Part shown: piece by piece, positions 7,569 through 17,629 of the stretch
Layout: every line of letters begins with the position of its first letter
Position numbering within the stretch: position 1 is the first letter of the stretch
From: Lachnospiraceae bacterium
GTDB taxonomy: Bacteria; Bacillota; Clostridia; Lachnospirales; Lachnospiraceae
Direction of reading: 5' to 3'
Assembly: GCA_017463225.1 (NCBI GenBank)
Contig: JAFTPO010000045.1
Span: 36,226-100,225 of the forward strand
DNA: 64,000 nt
Translations under genes and position numbers: made by a program
The notes under the pieces: generated by a model
What the model saw: only the letters and a program-made list of their open reading frames with translations
Told to the model about the DNA's origin: nothing
Database searches by the model: none

Positions 7569-9974
7569 TTATACTCCTCTATTAAAATGTCCACTGGTAA
7601 AAGTGGTCTTCATATTTTTAATATTTGACGAAACATTATTTCCAGCATTATATAGCTGAATAATATTAAGAATTTCTTTTGTTGCTATTTTATCCTCTAT
7701 AGTAAAATTAATTCTTAGACTATTAACATTTAAGGAGCCAAGATACTGTTCATCAAGCAAATCTAATATCATATAAGGAATACCATTGTATATTATATTA
7801 TTACATTCCGTGCAGTTTGCTCTGGCATAAAATACATTTTTCTTGTCATCCTTTAATATCACTACATCACAGGATTTATTGCATCCCGTTTTATTCTTCA
7901 CAACACACTGGGCTGAAAGCATAGCCTGCTGATATTCGTAACATACAAGCTGATTATCACCATCACATAAGGGTTTCAAATCCTCTCTGTTAAGCTCCCT
8001 TGGAAGTTCAAAGCACACCTTAGGTAATAGCTCTTTGATAAGCTGTCTGGCACTGGTATTATAAGCATATAGTCCATCACCACAGATTACCCCCATCTTA
8101 TTATTAAAATCTAAATTTGATTTTAGATATTCAAGATATGCGAACATCCCATCTATATTTCTTATATATATACCATCAATATGACCTTTTGGCAAATAAT
8201 CCTGTAGTTTAAAGCGGTTATTTATAACATATGGAAGCTCTATATATATGTTATAATCCGGCGTATTGCAAATTTCCAAAACATTACATTGTATAGCTTG
8301 ATTATATAAATCAGCTGACACTACAATGCACTTAACAGCTTCACAACAAGTCACCTCAGTTAACTGTTCTAAGGTAGCAACTCCAACCGTAAAGCCTTCA
8401 CACAAGCTTAAATCCTGAGATTTTGTTGGCTTTGAATTACTAATCATTGAATTATTATCTATAAAGCTACCTATTTTTCTTGTAAAGGAATTAATAATTT
8501 CAGTTTCTAAGGTCTCTATAGCTTCTCTTCTTAACTTTTTTATGACACTGGCAGGTACGAAGGCATCCCTATCCACATCCATATCAAGCTTCTCCATAAA
8601 ATAACATGTATTACCAAGCATACTTAGCTTAGCTTTTATATCCTCTAGATTAGCCTCCTTAGAATTAGCCCTTTCTACAACATCTCCATAGCAGATAATC
8701 TCATATTGCTTATCAAACATTTGTCTTCTTAAGGTAAAGGAAAGTTTTTCGCCAACCTTAGCCTTTAAACTTCCACATAAGCCAAACTTTGGCTGATTAC
8801 ATATTATATCATCCTGGATATGCCTGATTATGTTGTTGCTTCTGGTTCTTAGAGCTGTCTGACCCATGATGATAAGCTTGGTTTTCGGAGCATTAAGATA
8901 TACCAGTTGTCCCTTCATACCTTCTACACCTGAAGTGATTTCTATAATACTTTCATCCTTTAGTTTAAGCTCTATAACATCCTGCTTATTTAGGTCAAAA
9001 TCAAGCCTTATACCTATTTGACCAGCTTTTATATTCTCAACCTTTCCTATGGCAACGCCCTGGTTATTAGGTCTGTTCTTAGATATCATATCCGGTCCAT
9101 TGTGCATAAAGTAATATCCACCGCAGAAGCCTCCTCTGTTGTAGATATTAGCAAGCTTAAATTTGAGCTCTTCAGCCTTTTTCTCGTTGTAACAACCTCT
9201 TACAACATCCTCCGAAATCTGTTTATATGCATCAACGGCAGAAGCAACGTAATATTCATTTTTCATACGCCCCTCTATCTTAAGAGAGTCTATGCCCGCC
9301 TCTATGAGCTTAGGGACATCTGACAAAGTACACATATCCTTCATAGAAAGAATATATTCTCCATCATAGGCTTTTCTACAAGGCTGTGCACATCTTCCTC
9401 GGTTACCGCTTCTCCCACCGGCTAAGGAGCTCATAAGACACCTTCCGCTATATGAATAGCACATAGCGCCGTGGACAAAGGATTCTATCTCAATATTATT
9501 ATCCTTTTTAATTTCGGCAATCTCCTCAAGACTCATCTCTCTGGCGGTTACAATACGACTGGCACCCATATCACACATAGCCTTTGCAGCGTATTTGGAT
9601 GTAATATTCATCTGAGTACTGCAGTGAATATGTATGTCCGGAAACATATCCTTAATCAGCTTAAAAACTCCTAAATCCTGTACTATAACAGCATCCAAGC
9701 CTGCCTCATAATAAGGCAAAATAAAGTCATAAAGCTCTTTAATTTCACTTTCTTTAAATAAGGTATTAACTGTAAGATATAATTTTACCCCATGAATATG
9801 GGCATATTGGATTGCTTTAACAGATGTATCTAGATCAAAATTTGTTGCATAAGCTCTGGCACCAAATTTATTGCCGCCAAAATAGCAGGCGTCAGCGCCT
9901 GCATTTATAGCGGCAATTAATATATCATATGAACCACATGGTGCTAAAATTTCAGGTTTCTTAAAATACGTCAT
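7569..9974 (-). CDS. U32 family peptidase-like protein with DUF3656 (RlhA-like)
   Basis: Large U32 protein of 801 residues. The start is ATG 9974 (AAAGGG upstream, product [15 protein letters not shown]), not the in-frame codon at 9995. The N-terminal TIM-barrel-like U32 domain has APCGS and GADACYFGG. The cluster CYSYSGRCLM...GRCAQPCR provides four cysteines expected to bind a [4Fe-4S] centre. A long C-terminal half continues with further cysteines (for example TGCNKSC and CTEC). Related proteins (RlhA, TrhP) hydroxylate 23S rRNA or tRNA rather than act as proteases, so an RNA-modification role is more likely. Its first 14 bases overlap the end of zapA. Confidence 0.85.
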   Translation of the reverse strand: MTYFKKPEILAPCGSYDILIAAINAGADACYFGGNKFGARAYATNFDLDTSVKAIQYAHIHGVKLYLTVNTLFKESEIKELYDFILPYYEAGLDAVIVQDLGVFKLIKDMFPDIHIHCSTQMNITSKYAAKAMCDMGASRIVTAREMSLEEIAEIKKDNNIEIESFVHGAMCYSYSGRCLMSSLAGGRSGNRGRCAQPCRKAYDGEYILSMKDMCTLSDVPKLIEAGIDSLKIEGRMKNEYYVASAVDAYKQISEDVVRGCYNEKKAEELKFKLANIYNRGGFCGGYYFMHNGPDMISKNRPNNQGVAIGKVENIKAGQIGIRLDFDLNKQDVIELKLKDESIIEITSGVEGMKGQLVYLNAPKTKLIIMGQTALRTRSNNIIRHIQDDIICNQPKFGLCGSLKAKVGEKLSFTLRRQMFDKQYEIICYGDVVERANSKEANLEDIKAKLSMLGNTCYFMEKLDMDVDRDAFVPASVIKKLRREAIETLETEIINSFTRKIGSFIDNNSMISNSKPTKSQDLSLCEGFTVGVATLEQLTEVTCCEAVKCIVVSADLYNQAIQCNVLEICNTPDYNIYIELPYVINNRFKLQDYLPKGHIDGIYIRNIDGMFAYLEYLKSNLDFNNKMGVICGDGLYAYNTSARQLIKELLPKVCFELPRELNREDLKPLCDGDNQLVCYEYQQAMLSAQCVVKNKTGCNKSCDVVILKDDKKNVFYARANCTECNNIIYNGIPYMILDLLDEQYLGSLNVNSLRINFTIEDKIATKEILNIIQLYNAGNNVSSNIKNMKTTFTSGHFNRGV

Positions 9975-10371
9975 TTCTACCCTTTTCAGCCTCAAGCTGA
10001 ACTATCTTTCTCTGGAGCGCATTAATCTGCTCCTTATATTCCTCTATCATTCTCATAGCAGATTCCTGCTTAATCTGAGCCTCAATAACCTCATGACGAA
10101 GATCATAAAGCTGCTGCTCTTTATTAGTGTCCTCTGACACCATACTGTCTGCCTGATTCTTAGCCTTGAAATAATCATCAGCTATATTTAAGGCAAGCAA
10201 AACACCCTGGTACTCAGTATTCATTCTACGATACTGATCAGATGCCTTACACTCATTTATCTTATTATTAATATAGGTTGCAACGTTCTGAAGATATTCC
10301 TCTCCCTCATATCCACTTAATGTATAAACCTTTCCATTAATAACTACTGGTATATCAACTTTCTTAGCCAT
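9961..10371 (-). CDS. zapA: Cell division protein ZapA
   Basis: FtsZ-associated bundling protein, 136 residues. The N-terminal ZapA domain ([19 protein letters not shown], then [10 protein letters not shown]) is followed by a long coiled coil (about 80-133) that mediates dimerisation. GAGGAGA precedes the ATG. It overlaps the ruvB stop codon by eight bases upstream and the U32 gene by 14 bases downstream, so it is translated within a tightly packed unit ruvA-ruvB-zapA-U32-SEDS-PBP. Confidence 0.9.
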   Translation of the reverse strand: MAKKVDIPVVINGKVYTLSGYEGEEYLQNVATYINNKINECKASDQYRRMNTEYQGVLLALNIADDYFKAKNQADSMVSEDTNKEQQLYDLRHEVIEAQIKQESAMRMIEEYKEQINALQRKIVQLEAEKGRNDVF

Positions 10372-11368
10372 TTGTATCTCTCCTCACTATTCCAAAATGC
10401 TGATAGCAATAATCTGTTACCATTCTACCACGAGGTGTTCGATTAATAAAGCCATTTTTTATTAAGTAAGGCTCGTAAACATCCTCTAAGGTTCCTGAAT
10501 CCTCACCTATGGCAGCAGCAAGGGTATCTAAGCCCACCGGACCACCATTAAACTTATTAATCATAGTCATAAGTACACTTCTGTCAACATTATCAAGGCC
10601 TTGGGAATCAACCTCCAGCCTATCTAAAGCAGTCTTAGCAACCTGATAATCGATATCCCCATCATACTCAACCTCGGCAAAATCTCTTACTCTCTTAAGT
10701 AACCGATTGGCAAGTCTAGGGGTTCCTCTTGACCTTTTAGCAATCTCCAAGGCACCTTCATCATCTATATTAACGCCTAAAACCTTTGCTGACCTGATTA
10801 TAATCTGCATAAGCTCTGTCACATTATAGAATTCCAGCTTGTTAACTACGCCAAATCTGTCTCTAAGAGGGGCTGTAAGCATTCCTGCCCTAGTTGTAGC
10901 ACCAACTAAGGTAAATCTAGGTAAATCAATTCTAATACTTCTAGCTCCTGCACCCTTTCCTACCACTATATCTATGGCAAAATCCTCCATAGCAGGATAC
11001 AAAACCTCTTCAACCTGCTTGTTGAGACGATGAATCTCATCTATAAAAAGAACATCTCCCTCAGACAGGTTATTCAATATAGCTGCAAGTTCACCAGGCT
11101 TTTCTATGGCCGGACCTGAAGTAATCTTTAAATTAACTCCCATCTCTGTGGCAACAATACCTGCCAGGGTTGTCTTTCCAAGTCCCGGAGGACCATATAA
11201 AAGCACATGATCCAACGATTCATTTCTCTGCTTTGCTGCCTCTATAAAAACCTTAAGATTCTTCTTAGCCTTCTCCTGTCCAATATACTCGCTAATACTG
11301 GATGGTCTAAGACCCTGTTCAATTTTATCATCTTCGGTTATAATATCCGCGTTAATTATTCTTTCCAA
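10364..11368 (-). CDS. ruvB: Holliday junction branch-migration helicase RuvB
   Basis: AAA+ motor that drives branch migration of Holliday junctions with RuvA, 334 residues. Walker A is GPPGLGKTT, Walker B is DEIHRL, and sensor region GATTRAG plus the RuvB winged-helix end ([16 protein letters not shown]) are intact. The start is a TTG at 11368, preceded by AGGGG. It lies 18 bases after ruvA. RuvC is not in the window, as is usual for Firmicutes, which use RecU. Confidence 0.97.
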   Translation of the reverse strand: MERIINADIITEDDKIEQGLRPSSISEYIGQEKAKKNLKVFIEAAKQRNESLDHVLLYGPPGLGKTTLAGIVATEMGVNLKITSGPAIEKPGELAAILNNLSEGDVLFIDEIHRLNKQVEEVLYPAMEDFAIDIVVGKGAGARSIRIDLPRFTLVGATTRAGMLTAPLRDRFGVVNKLEFYNVTELMQIIIRSAKVLGVNIDDEGALEIAKRSRGTPRLANRLLKRVRDFAEVEYDGDIDYQVAKTALDRLEVDSQGLDNVDRSVLMTMINKFNGGPVGLDTLAAAIGEDSGTLEDVYEPYLIKNGFINRTPRGRMVTDYCYQHFGIVRRDTNG

Positions 11369-11386
11369 TTTTATCCCCTATAGCTT

Positions 11387-11992
11387 TTACATTATATTCT
11401 TTAAGGACGCTTTAATAAGCTCCTCAACAGTACTGTATGTATTGCCTACAGCAGTTTTCTTAACCACTCTTAATGCCTCTGATTCAGAATATCCCAAAGC
11501 GTTAAGTGCAAGCACGGCATCACTTATGATATCATCTCCTGTATTATCTGACAAGTCTCCTGAGCTTTCCTCATCAATGCCGAATACATCCTCAAGCTTA
11601 AACTTATCCTTAAGCTCAACTACAACACGTTGAGCAATCTTAGGTCCAACACCGTTTGCCTTGGCTATAGCCTTATGATCACCTGCAATTATAGCCATAC
11701 GAATCTCATCCACCGTAAGAGCTGACATTATAGCTAAGCCCGCCTTAGGACCTATACCACTAACGCTAATAAGAAGCTTAAATACATTAATCTCATCCTT
11801 AGATAAAAATCCATATAAGCTAATATCGTCCTCACGAACATTCATATATGTATATACTGTTCTATCCTCATGAAGGGAAACCTTAGAGATAACATTAGCA
11901 CTGGTCATAATTTTAAAACCTATACCACTATTATCTACAACGATATAATCAATATCAATATCCTCAATTTTGCCCTTAATATACGAAAACAT
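11387..11992 (-). CDS. ruvA: Holliday junction DNA helicase subunit RuvA
   Basis: Tetrameric Holliday junction-binding subunit, 201 residues. It has an N-terminal OB fold (MFSYIKGKIEDID...), two helix-hairpin-helix motifs (VSGIGPKAGLAIMS and ANGVGPKIAQRVVVELKDK) and a C-terminal RuvB-binding domain (DAVLALNALGYSESEALRVV). Full length for the family. First gene of the ruvA-ruvB-zapA run. A terminator after divIVA lies just upstream, so it needs its own promoter or readthrough. Confidence 0.97.
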   Translation of the reverse strand: MFSYIKGKIEDIDIDYIVVDNSGIGFKIMTSANVISKVSLHEDRTVYTYMNVREDDISLYGFLSKDEINVFKLLISVSGIGPKAGLAIMSALTVDEIRMAIIAGDHKAIAKANGVGPKIAQRVVVELKDKFKLEDVFGIDEESSGDLSDNTGDDIISDAVLALNALGYSESEALRVVKKTAVGNTYSTVEELIKASLKNIM

Positions 11993-12016
11993 ATCTTATA
12001 TAAACCTTTCTCCTAA

Positions 12017-12049
12017 AAAGAGTGTTGCTAAGATAAGCAACACTCTTTG
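12017..12049 (-). terminator. Intrinsic terminator between divIVA and ruvA
   Basis: A 13-bp stem (AAAGAGTGTTGCT/AGCAACACTCTTT) with a loop of about seven bases lies just after the divIVA stop codon on the minus strand. Short T-runs follow on both sides, so it may act in either direction. Confidence 0.8.
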
Positions 12050-12055
12050 TTTTTC

Positions 12056-12676
12056 TTATAAGAACTCGAAGTCCATCTCTTCCTCTTCTTCGCCATCACC
12101 AATCATCATACGCTCAGGCTTTCTAGCATCTTCAATCTCACCAACGAAGATCTCATCATCGTCATCATCATCAAAAGGTTTCTTAGCAGGTGCTTCCTCA
12201 GCAGCCTTCTTAAAGAATCTTGATGAAGCTGACTCCTCCTTAACAGGCTCTGCCTTAGGCGCCTCTTCCTTAACAGGTTCTACCTTAACAGGCTCAACCT
12301 TCTTCTCAGCCTTAGGTGCCTCTCCATTCTCATACTTCTTAGCCTCTGCCTTAGCCTTAGCAATAATATCTGCTGCTGCAGCTTCTGCATTCTTAATAAT
12401 CTTATCAGCCTGAGCCTTTGCAGCTGAATTATCTGAACCTACGCTTGAAACATTCTCTGCCTCAGCCAGCTTATTCTCAAGCTCAAACATTCTAAGTCTA
12501 TTATCCTGAAGTGACGCGCTAAGCTTCTCAAAATCTGCACTCATCTTCTCGTGTGCGGTATAAAGCTCATCATACGCCTTATATACAGATTCCTTAAAAT
12601 CCTCAACATCTGAAGTCTTAAAACCAAACAAACCCTTCTTAAATGATTTTGCTTTAATATCTAATGGTTGTAACAT
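12056..12676 (-). CDS. divIVA: DivIVA-family cell division/polarity protein
   Basis: Membrane-curvature-sensing coiled-coil scaffold, 206 residues from ATG 12676 (GGAGG eight bases upstream; the TTG at 12679 is less likely). The DivIVA N-terminal domain (LDIKAKSFKKGLFGFKTSDVEDF) is followed by a coiled coil (about 25-110). Then comes a low-complexity Lys/Glu/Pro/Val stretch (about 115-155) and an acidic tail with six consecutive Asp. Such tails often contact partner proteins. It is flanked by a terminator and stands alone, divergent from the RNase H-like gene. Confidence 0.85.
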   Translation of the reverse strand: MLQPLDIKAKSFKKGLFGFKTSDVEDFKESVYKAYDELYTAHEKMSADFEKLSASLQDNRLRMFELENKLAEAENVSSVGSDNSAAKAQADKIIKNAEAAAADIIAKAKAEAKKYENGEAPKAEKKVEPVKVEPVKEEAPKAEPVKEESASSRFFKKAAEEAPAKKPFDDDDDDEIFVGEIEDARKPERMMIGDGEEEEEMDFEFL

Positions 12677-12810
12677 CAAAATATCCTCCGTACCTTATTA
12701 TCTAATTTAAAATTATACCATAACACACTAAAATTACAAGAAAAAAATGTTATGTAAATTGTTAACAATAGTTGAACAAACTATATTTTATGTATGTATA
12801 CAGTTTCGAC

Positions 12811-12840
12811 TTGTGGAATATATTTTCATCATGATATAAT
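12811..12840 (+). promoter_or_regulatory. Candidate sigma-A promoter for the RNase H-like gene
   Basis: TTGTGG (12811-12816), an 18-base spacer and TATAAT (12835-12840). The -10 is preceded by TG one base upstream, making an extended -10 (TGATATAAT). The downstream gene starts 45 bases further on. Confidence 0.55.
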
Positions 12841-12884
12841 ATAACAAGTTACTTATTACCGATTATAAACAAAGGAGGTACCAT

Positions 12885-13949
12885 ATGGAAAAGATAACAA
12901 GCAAAGCCAGAAATCATGATTTTCTTGTTCTTCATGATTATTTCAACCCTGAGGATATAGTTGCATTTGACATAGAAACCACAGGCTTTACCGCAGAAAC
13001 AACCATACTGTACCTTATTGGATGTGCCCATTACGAGAATGGTGAATGGTATATAACCCAGTGGTTCAACAACGACGGAATATCTGAACGAGAGATTCTT
13101 ATAGAATTTTTCACATTTATCAAAGATAAAAAATATCTGTTCAACTACAACGGTGACGGATTCGATATACCATATGTGACAAAGAAGCTAAAACGCTTTG
13201 AGCTTGATTTTTCCTTTGATAATATGGAAAGTATAGACCTATACAAATATATTAAGCCATTTAAGAAAGTACTTCATCTAGACAATCTAAAGCAAAAAAC
13301 CTTAGAGAAATTTTTGAATATCAATCGTTTAGACAAATATACCGGTGGAGACTTAATTAAAACCTATGAAGATTATCTCAAAAATCACGATAATATAAGC
13401 AGACAGCTGGTTATCCAGCATAACTATGAGGATTTAGAGGGCTTGCTCTACTCCTCTTCACTGCTAGCCTACAACAAGCTTAAAGCAGGAAGCTTTGTGG
13501 TTCAAAAGATGTCACTAAGAGATAATCGATTACTGTTTTCTCTTACTTTAAAGTATCCATTACCAAGAAGAATCACCTTAGGTACAAACGATATTATTGT
13601 AACAGGTCACAAAAACGAAGCCACCATCAATGTACCTATAATCAGTGATGAATTCAAATTCTTCTTTGACAATTATAAGGAATACTACTATCTTCCAGCT
13701 GAGGATATGGCTGTCCACAAGAGCGTAGCATCATATGTGGATAAGAATTATAGAATGCAAGCCAAGAAAGAAACCTGTTATCTTAGAAGAAGGGGCCATT
13801 TTATCACCCAGATAGATTCAGGAATATTATCAGGGTACAAGCGTGATTATAAGGACAAAGAAACCTTTATCGAGCTTGTAGACTCATTTTTACAGGATTT
13901 AGATATGCTAACCGCATACTCAAGACATGTTATAGAGAAATGTATTTAA
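12885..13949 (+). CDS. RNase H-fold (DEDD) exonuclease domain protein, YprB-like
   Basis: A protein of 354 residues with a ribonuclease H-like fold of the DnaQ/DEDD type (PF13482-type). The first acidic motif AFDIETTGF supplies Asp29 and Glu31. A second motif lies in NYNGDGFDIPYV, and the third region is near QHNYEDLEGL. The B. subtilis relative YprB has an uncharacterised nuclease role. GGAGG is well placed before ATG 12885. The C-terminal 130 residues have no domain I recognise. It is the only plus-strand gene between sigE and hisJ, isolated between divergent divIVA and convergent ssrA. Confidence 0.8.
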   Translation: MEKITSKARNHDFLVLHDYFNPEDIVAFDIETTGFTAETTILYLIGCAHYENGEWYITQWFNNDGISEREILIEFFTFIKDKKYLFNYNGDGFDIPYVTKKLKRFELDFSFDNMESIDLYKYIKPFKKVLHLDNLKQKTLEKFLNINRLDKYTGGDLIKTYEDYLKNHDNISRQLVIQHNYEDLEGLLYSSSLLAYNKLKAGSFVVQKMSLRDNRLLFSLTLKYPLPRRITLGTNDIIVTGHKNEATINVPIISDEFKFFFDNYKEYYYLPAEDMAVHKSVASYVDKNYRMQAKKETCYLRRRGHFITQIDSGILSGYKRDYKDKETFIELVDSFLQDLDMLTAYSRHVIEKCI

Positions 13950-13980
13950 AACGGACTCAAATCAAATAATAACAAAAAAT

Positions 13981-14011
13981 ACGCCAAGCCTTAATTCACA
14001 AGGCTTGGCGT
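13981..14011 (-). terminator. Intrinsic terminator of ssrA
   Basis: A 12-bp GC-rich stem (ACGCCAAGCCTT/AAGGCTTGGCGT) with a seven-base loop is followed on the minus strand by ATTTTTTG. It lies 13 bases beyond the tmRNA 3' end. It may also end the convergent RNase H-like gene. Confidence 0.92.
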
Positions 14012-14023
14012 TCTTTCCAAATA

Positions 14024-14365
14024 TGGAGCTGGCGGGAATCGAACCCGCGTCCGAAAGCTCTTCCATTACAGCTTCTCCCATCACAGTCTTATGTTTTAAC
14101 ATTCCCTCGACATGACGCCCATAGACAGGCTTCACATCTCGGTAGCTTCATGAATTTTCACTGACCGCAAAGCTTAAGCCAGTGAGTTTCCCGCTAGGTC
14201 GATGCCAGGGTTCTAAGCTGCGGGGAGCCTAGATCTGACAGCTGCCACTAGGCAGCGTACGCGTAATTTTCGTCTGCGTTTATATTTAATTCCCGTTTTT
14301 AGGTGGTTCAGGGCCACCGATGGCTACCATAATTTCTAAACCCCCGTCGAAACCAGTACAACCCC
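14024..14365 (-). ncRNA. ssrA: tmRNA (transfer-messenger RNA)
   Basis: About 342 bases. The 5' GGGGTTG pairs with 3' CAGCTCC (with G-U pairs) to form the tRNA-like acceptor, and the T-arm GGGTTCGATTCCC is present. The 5' domain has the conserved CTGGTTTCGACGGGGG. The open reading frame (14248-14277) resumes at a GCA codon and encodes the proteolysis tag ADENYAYAA followed by TAG. The discriminator is A and CCA is not encoded. With SmpB it rescues ribosomes stalled on broken mRNA. smpB and rnr lie just upstream on the same strand, separated by one small unknown gene. Confidence 0.95.
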
Positions 14366-14390
14366 TGGTTTTATGACGAAAATCTATATC

Positions 14391-14406
14391 AATCCCTTTA
14401 GGGATT
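14391..14406 (-). terminator. Small hairpin after the 135-residue unknown gene
   Basis: Six-bp stem AATCCC/GGGATT with a four-base loop, ten bases after the stop codon on the minus strand. It is followed by a T-containing but not continuous run. A weak terminator, or simply part of the ssrA upstream region. Confidence 0.35.
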
Positions 14407-14415
14407 AACATCATA

Positions 14416-14823
14416 TTACTCTGATAATTCCTCCTGAATAATCTCCTCCAAGGAACCATCCTTCAAATCATCTGTATCTATAACAATAGTATTATCTGAA
14501 TCTGAGGATAACTCATCAATCAGTTCATCATAGTTTGAATCTGTGGAGCTGGCTGTATCTGTTGTCTCAAATAAGCTTCCATAATTCTCATACATGTATT
14601 CCGACATCCAGTAGTCGTAGAGACCTGCTGAAACTGTGGCATTCTCCATACGCTTTTCATAGGATACATTGTACATATGTCTTCCAAGAGGAAATCCAAT
14701 CAACACTCCTACTAAAGCCGCACATATAAGAACTGTTACAACCTTCTTAACCTTAGCCTTTTTTATGTTTTTAGCTCTATTCTTCTTCTCTTCCTTGTAC
14801 TTATCAACCTTTGCCTGACTCAT
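14416..14823 (-). CDS. Single-pass membrane protein of unknown function
   Basis: 135 residues that I do not recognise. The first 27 residues are strongly basic (many Lys/Arg), followed by one membrane segment (about 28-46, VVTVLICAALVGVLIGFPLG) and an outward-facing, very acidic, Ser/Thr/Asp-rich tail ending EELSE. Topology by the positive-inside rule is cytoplasmic N terminus. It lies 26 bases downstream of smpB and just before ssrA, so it probably shares the rnr-smpB transcript. The position is consistent but no link to trans-translation can be claimed. Confidence 0.65.
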   Translation of the reverse strand: MSQAKVDKYKEEKKNRAKNIKKAKVKKVVTVLICAALVGVLIGFPLGRHMYNVSYEKRMENATVSAGLYDYWMSEYMYENYGSLFETTDTASSTDSNYDELIDELSSDSDNTIVIDTDDLKDGSLEEIIQEELSE

Positions 14824-14849
14824 AGTATTATCCCCTTATGATTAGTATA

Positions 14850-15320
14850 TTATCCAAGATTTCTAACCTTAAAATCTCTCTCAGCTTCACGCTTAACATC
14901 CTTCTTGGCTATATCATCTCTCTTATCATAGAGTTTTTTACCTCTTGCTAAGCCCACTTCAACCTTAACTAAGCTGTCCTTAAAATAAACTCTTAAAGGT
15001 ATCAGGGTATATCCCTTCATCTTCTGCTGACCTATAAGCTTTCGTATCTCACTCTTGTGAAGCAATAGCTTTCTAACTCTCAGCGGATCCTTGTTGAATA
15101 TATTTCCCTTCTCATATGGGGATATATGCATCTGATACACGAAAACCTCTTCATCCTCAACTCGGATAAAGGATTCCTTTATGCTACACTTTCCCATACG
15201 AAGTGACTTAACCTCGGTACCTGCTAAGGCTATGCCGGCCTCATAGGTATCCTCTATAAAATAATCATGATATGCCTTTTTGTTGTTGGCTATTAATCTT
15301 GTACCCTTTTCCTTAGCCAA
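14850..15320 (-). CDS. smpB: SsrA-binding protein SmpB
   Basis: tmRNA partner that docks the tRNA-like domain in the ribosomal A site. The likely start is TTG 15320, giving [29 protein letters not shown], which matches the family N terminus. AAAGGG lies nine bases upstream. A TTG at 15329 is an alternative giving three more residues. The beta-barrel core ([20 protein letters not shown]) and the basic C-terminal tail ([23 protein letters not shown]) are intact. The start overlaps the rnr stop by eight bases, indicating coupled translation. Confidence 0.95.
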   Translation of the reverse strand: MAKEKGTRLIANNKKAYHDYFIEDTYEAGIALAGTEVKSLRMGKCSIKESFIRVEDEEVFVYQMHISPYEKGNIFNKDPLRVRKLLLHKSEIRKLIGQQKMKGYTLIPLRVYFKDSLVKVEVGLARGKKLYDKRDDIAKKDVKREAERDFKVRNLG

Positions 15321-17466
15321 TTGTATCAACCCTTTCTATATTATCACTAATTATTGAAAAATCAATTGTTTTCTTGATTTTATCACATCTTAAAACCTTA
15401 ATCCTTACCTTGTCACCAAGCTGATACCTTTTCTTGGTATTCTCACCTATCATAGAGTAGGTCTCTTCACTAAAGTAATAACAGTCATCATACATATATG
15501 CCACTGAAACTGCACCCTCAACTGTATTTTCAAGCTCTACAAATATATAATTGGAGGTTACACCTGATACTACGCCATCGAATTCCTCCCCGATATGCTC
15601 AGACATATATTCAATCTCTTTAAGCTTGATTACCTCACGCTCTGCCTCCTCAGCTCTTCTTTCCTTAGATGAATTATCAGCAGCTACTGTAGGCAGGATT
15701 TTATTATAGTGCTTAATTCTCTTATCATTTAGCTCTCCATGAAGATATTCCTTTATTATACGATGAATCTGTAAATCCGGATATCTTCTTATAGGTGAAG
15801 TAAAATGACAGTAGTATTTGCAGGACAATCCAAAATGTCCTGTACACTCAGGTGAATATCTTGCCTGCTTCATAGAACGAAGCATCATTCTGCTAATAAG
15901 AGCCTCGTACGGTTCACCTTCAATCCTTTGAAGAATCTTCTGAAACTCCTTAGGATGCACATCCTCGGCAGATGCCTTGAGGAACAAGCCAAAGTTATTG
16001 ATAAATCCATTCAATATAGAAATCTTGTCCTGATCAGGCTTCTCATGAACTCTATACTCAAAAGGAAGCTCCTGCCAGAAGAAATCCTCTGCCACAGTTT
16101 CATTGGCCATAAGCATAAAATCCTCAATAATCTTTGTAGCAGGATTTCTGTCATATGGCTTAATCTCAACAGGCTTATGATTCTCATCAACTATAATCTT
16201 AGTCTCAGCCACATCAAAATCTATAGAACCTCTCTTATGACGATTAGCTCTTATAATCTCCGAAAGCTCCTTCATAAGATCAAACATATATATGAGATAA
16301 TCATATCTCTCAAGTGGCGCATCCTCTGTTCTATCAAGAATCTTAGCCACATCGGTATAGGTCATTCTCTCATTTACATTTATAACACCCTCACAGATAT
16401 AGTGGTTTAACACCTTACCCTTCTTATCTATATCCATAACACAGCTAAGAGTAAGTCTGTCCACGCCTGCATTAAGGGAGCATATACCATTAGAAAGCTT
16501 ATGAGGAAGCATAGGAATAACACTGTCAACCAAGTAACAGCTTGTACCACGCTTAAGGGCCTCCTTATCAAGTGGTGACTTCTCCTTAACATAATTAGAA
16601 ACATCCGCTATATGAACACCAAGAGTGTATATTCCATCCTTGTAAGACAGGGTTATGGCATCATCCAAATCCTTAGCATCCTCTCCATCGATGGTAACTG
16701 TATGAAGCTCTCTAAAATCATTTCTGCCAACTATCTCAGCCTGGTCAATCTCATCAGGTATATCCTTTAGGGATTCCATAACCTTCTCAGGATACTCCAT
16801 AGGAATATCATATGCTCTTACAACCGATAATATGTCTGTAGATGGGTCATTTACGTGACCTAGTATCTCCACAACCTTACCCTCAGGAGACTTTCTATCC
16901 TGACCGTAATTAATAATCTCACAGACAACCTTATGTCCGGTCATAGCACCCATAGAGTCACTCTTGCTTACAAATATATCATCAGAAACCTTCTGATTAT
17001 CCGGCACCACAAAACCAAAGTGGTCCTGTCTCTCAAAGGTACCAACAATCTTAGTCATACCTCTCTCAAGAACCTTCACAATCTGAGCCTCACTTCTTCT
17101 ACTGGAGGTGGCATCTTTTAATGGCTTAATAAGCACCTTATCTCCATGAAATGCATCAAAGCAGTACTTAGCAGGGATAAAATAGTCCTCCTTCTCTCCT
17201 TCAACCTTTACGAAGCCAAAGCCCTTTTTGTTTCCTATAAATGAACCTGTTAGCAGATTACTATCGGTCTTCTTATATTTCCCCTTAGGAGTAAGCACAA
17301 TCTTACCCTCTGTAATAAGCTCTCCTAAGGCCTCCTCCACCTTCTTCTTATCTCCGTCAGAGACTTGAAGCAGAAATCTGATATCCTTAAGCTTCATAGG
17401 CTTATACATATCATCACATATAAAATCATAAAGTTTTGCTTTAATACTTTCTTTTCTACTACCCAT
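15313..17466 (-). CDS. rnr: Ribonuclease R
   Basis: 3'-to-5' exoribonuclease of the RNB family that degrades structured and non-stop mRNA. The start is ATG 17466 (product [21 protein letters not shown] upstream), giving 717 residues rather than the longer reading from 17511. Domains in order are an N-terminal helix-turn-helix-like region, cold-shock OB folds ([19 protein letters not shown]), the RNB catalytic domain with [14 protein letters not shown] and HIADVSNYV, and a C-terminal S1 domain ([17 protein letters not shown]). It is followed by overlapping smpB and then ssrA, the classic trans-translation quality-control set. Confidence 0.95.
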   Translation of the reverse strand: MGSRKESIKAKLYDFICDDMYKPMKLKDIRFLLQVSDGDKKKVEEALGELITEGKIVLTPKGKYKKTDSNLLTGSFIGNKKGFGFVKVEGEKEDYFIPAKYCFDAFHGDKVLIKPLKDATSSRRSEAQIVKVLERGMTKIVGTFERQDHFGFVVPDNQKVSDDIFVSKSDSMGAMTGHKVVCEIINYGQDRKSPEGKVVEILGHVNDPSTDILSVVRAYDIPMEYPEKVMESLKDIPDEIDQAEIVGRNDFRELHTVTIDGEDAKDLDDAITLSYKDGIYTLGVHIADVSNYVKEKSPLDKEALKRGTSCYLVDSVIPMLPHKLSNGICSLNAGVDRLTLSCVMDIDKKGKVLNHYICEGVINVNERMTYTDVAKILDRTEDAPLERYDYLIYMFDLMKELSEIIRANRHKRGSIDFDVAETKIIVDENHKPVEIKPYDRNPATKIIEDFMLMANETVAEDFFWQELPFEYRVHEKPDQDKISILNGFINNFGLFLKASAEDVHPKEFQKILQRIEGEPYEALISRMMLRSMKQARYSPECTGHFGLSCKYYCHFTSPIRRYPDLQIHRIIKEYLHGELNDKRIKHYNKILPTVAADNSSKERRAEEAEREVIKLKEIEYMSEHIGEEFDGVVSGVTSNYIFVELENTVEGAVSVAYMYDDCYYFSEETYSMIGENTKKRYQLGDKVRIKVLRCDKIKKTIDFSIISDNIERVDTIG

Positions 17467-17586
17467 AACAAGCACCTCCCTGTGCCTAGGACTATATATA
17501 TAATCCTTCAAAATACATCATATATCAATAAACTCATAGTTTAATACCTTATAAGTATATTACCACATATCTTAGAATCTATAAAG

Positions 17587-17622
17587 TAAAAAAAGTGCCC
17601 TGAATCAGATTCAAGGCACTGT
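17587..17622 (-). terminator. Intrinsic terminator after secG
   Basis: A stem of about 13 bp (AGTGCCCTGAATC/GATTCAAGGCACT, one G-U-type mismatch) with TTTTTTT on the minus-strand side. It lies eight bases after the secG stop codon and before rnr. Confidence 0.85.
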
Positions 17623-17629
17623 AAAAATC

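Noticed and set aside
11970-12413. Serine-rich plus-strand frame opposite divIVA
   Set aside because: Low-complexity antisense of the Lys/Glu/Ala-rich DivIVA coiled coil; no RBS.
14366-14415. Promoter for ssrA
   Set aside because: TTGATA and CATAAA are present but wrongly spaced (11 bases), so no promoter is claimed.
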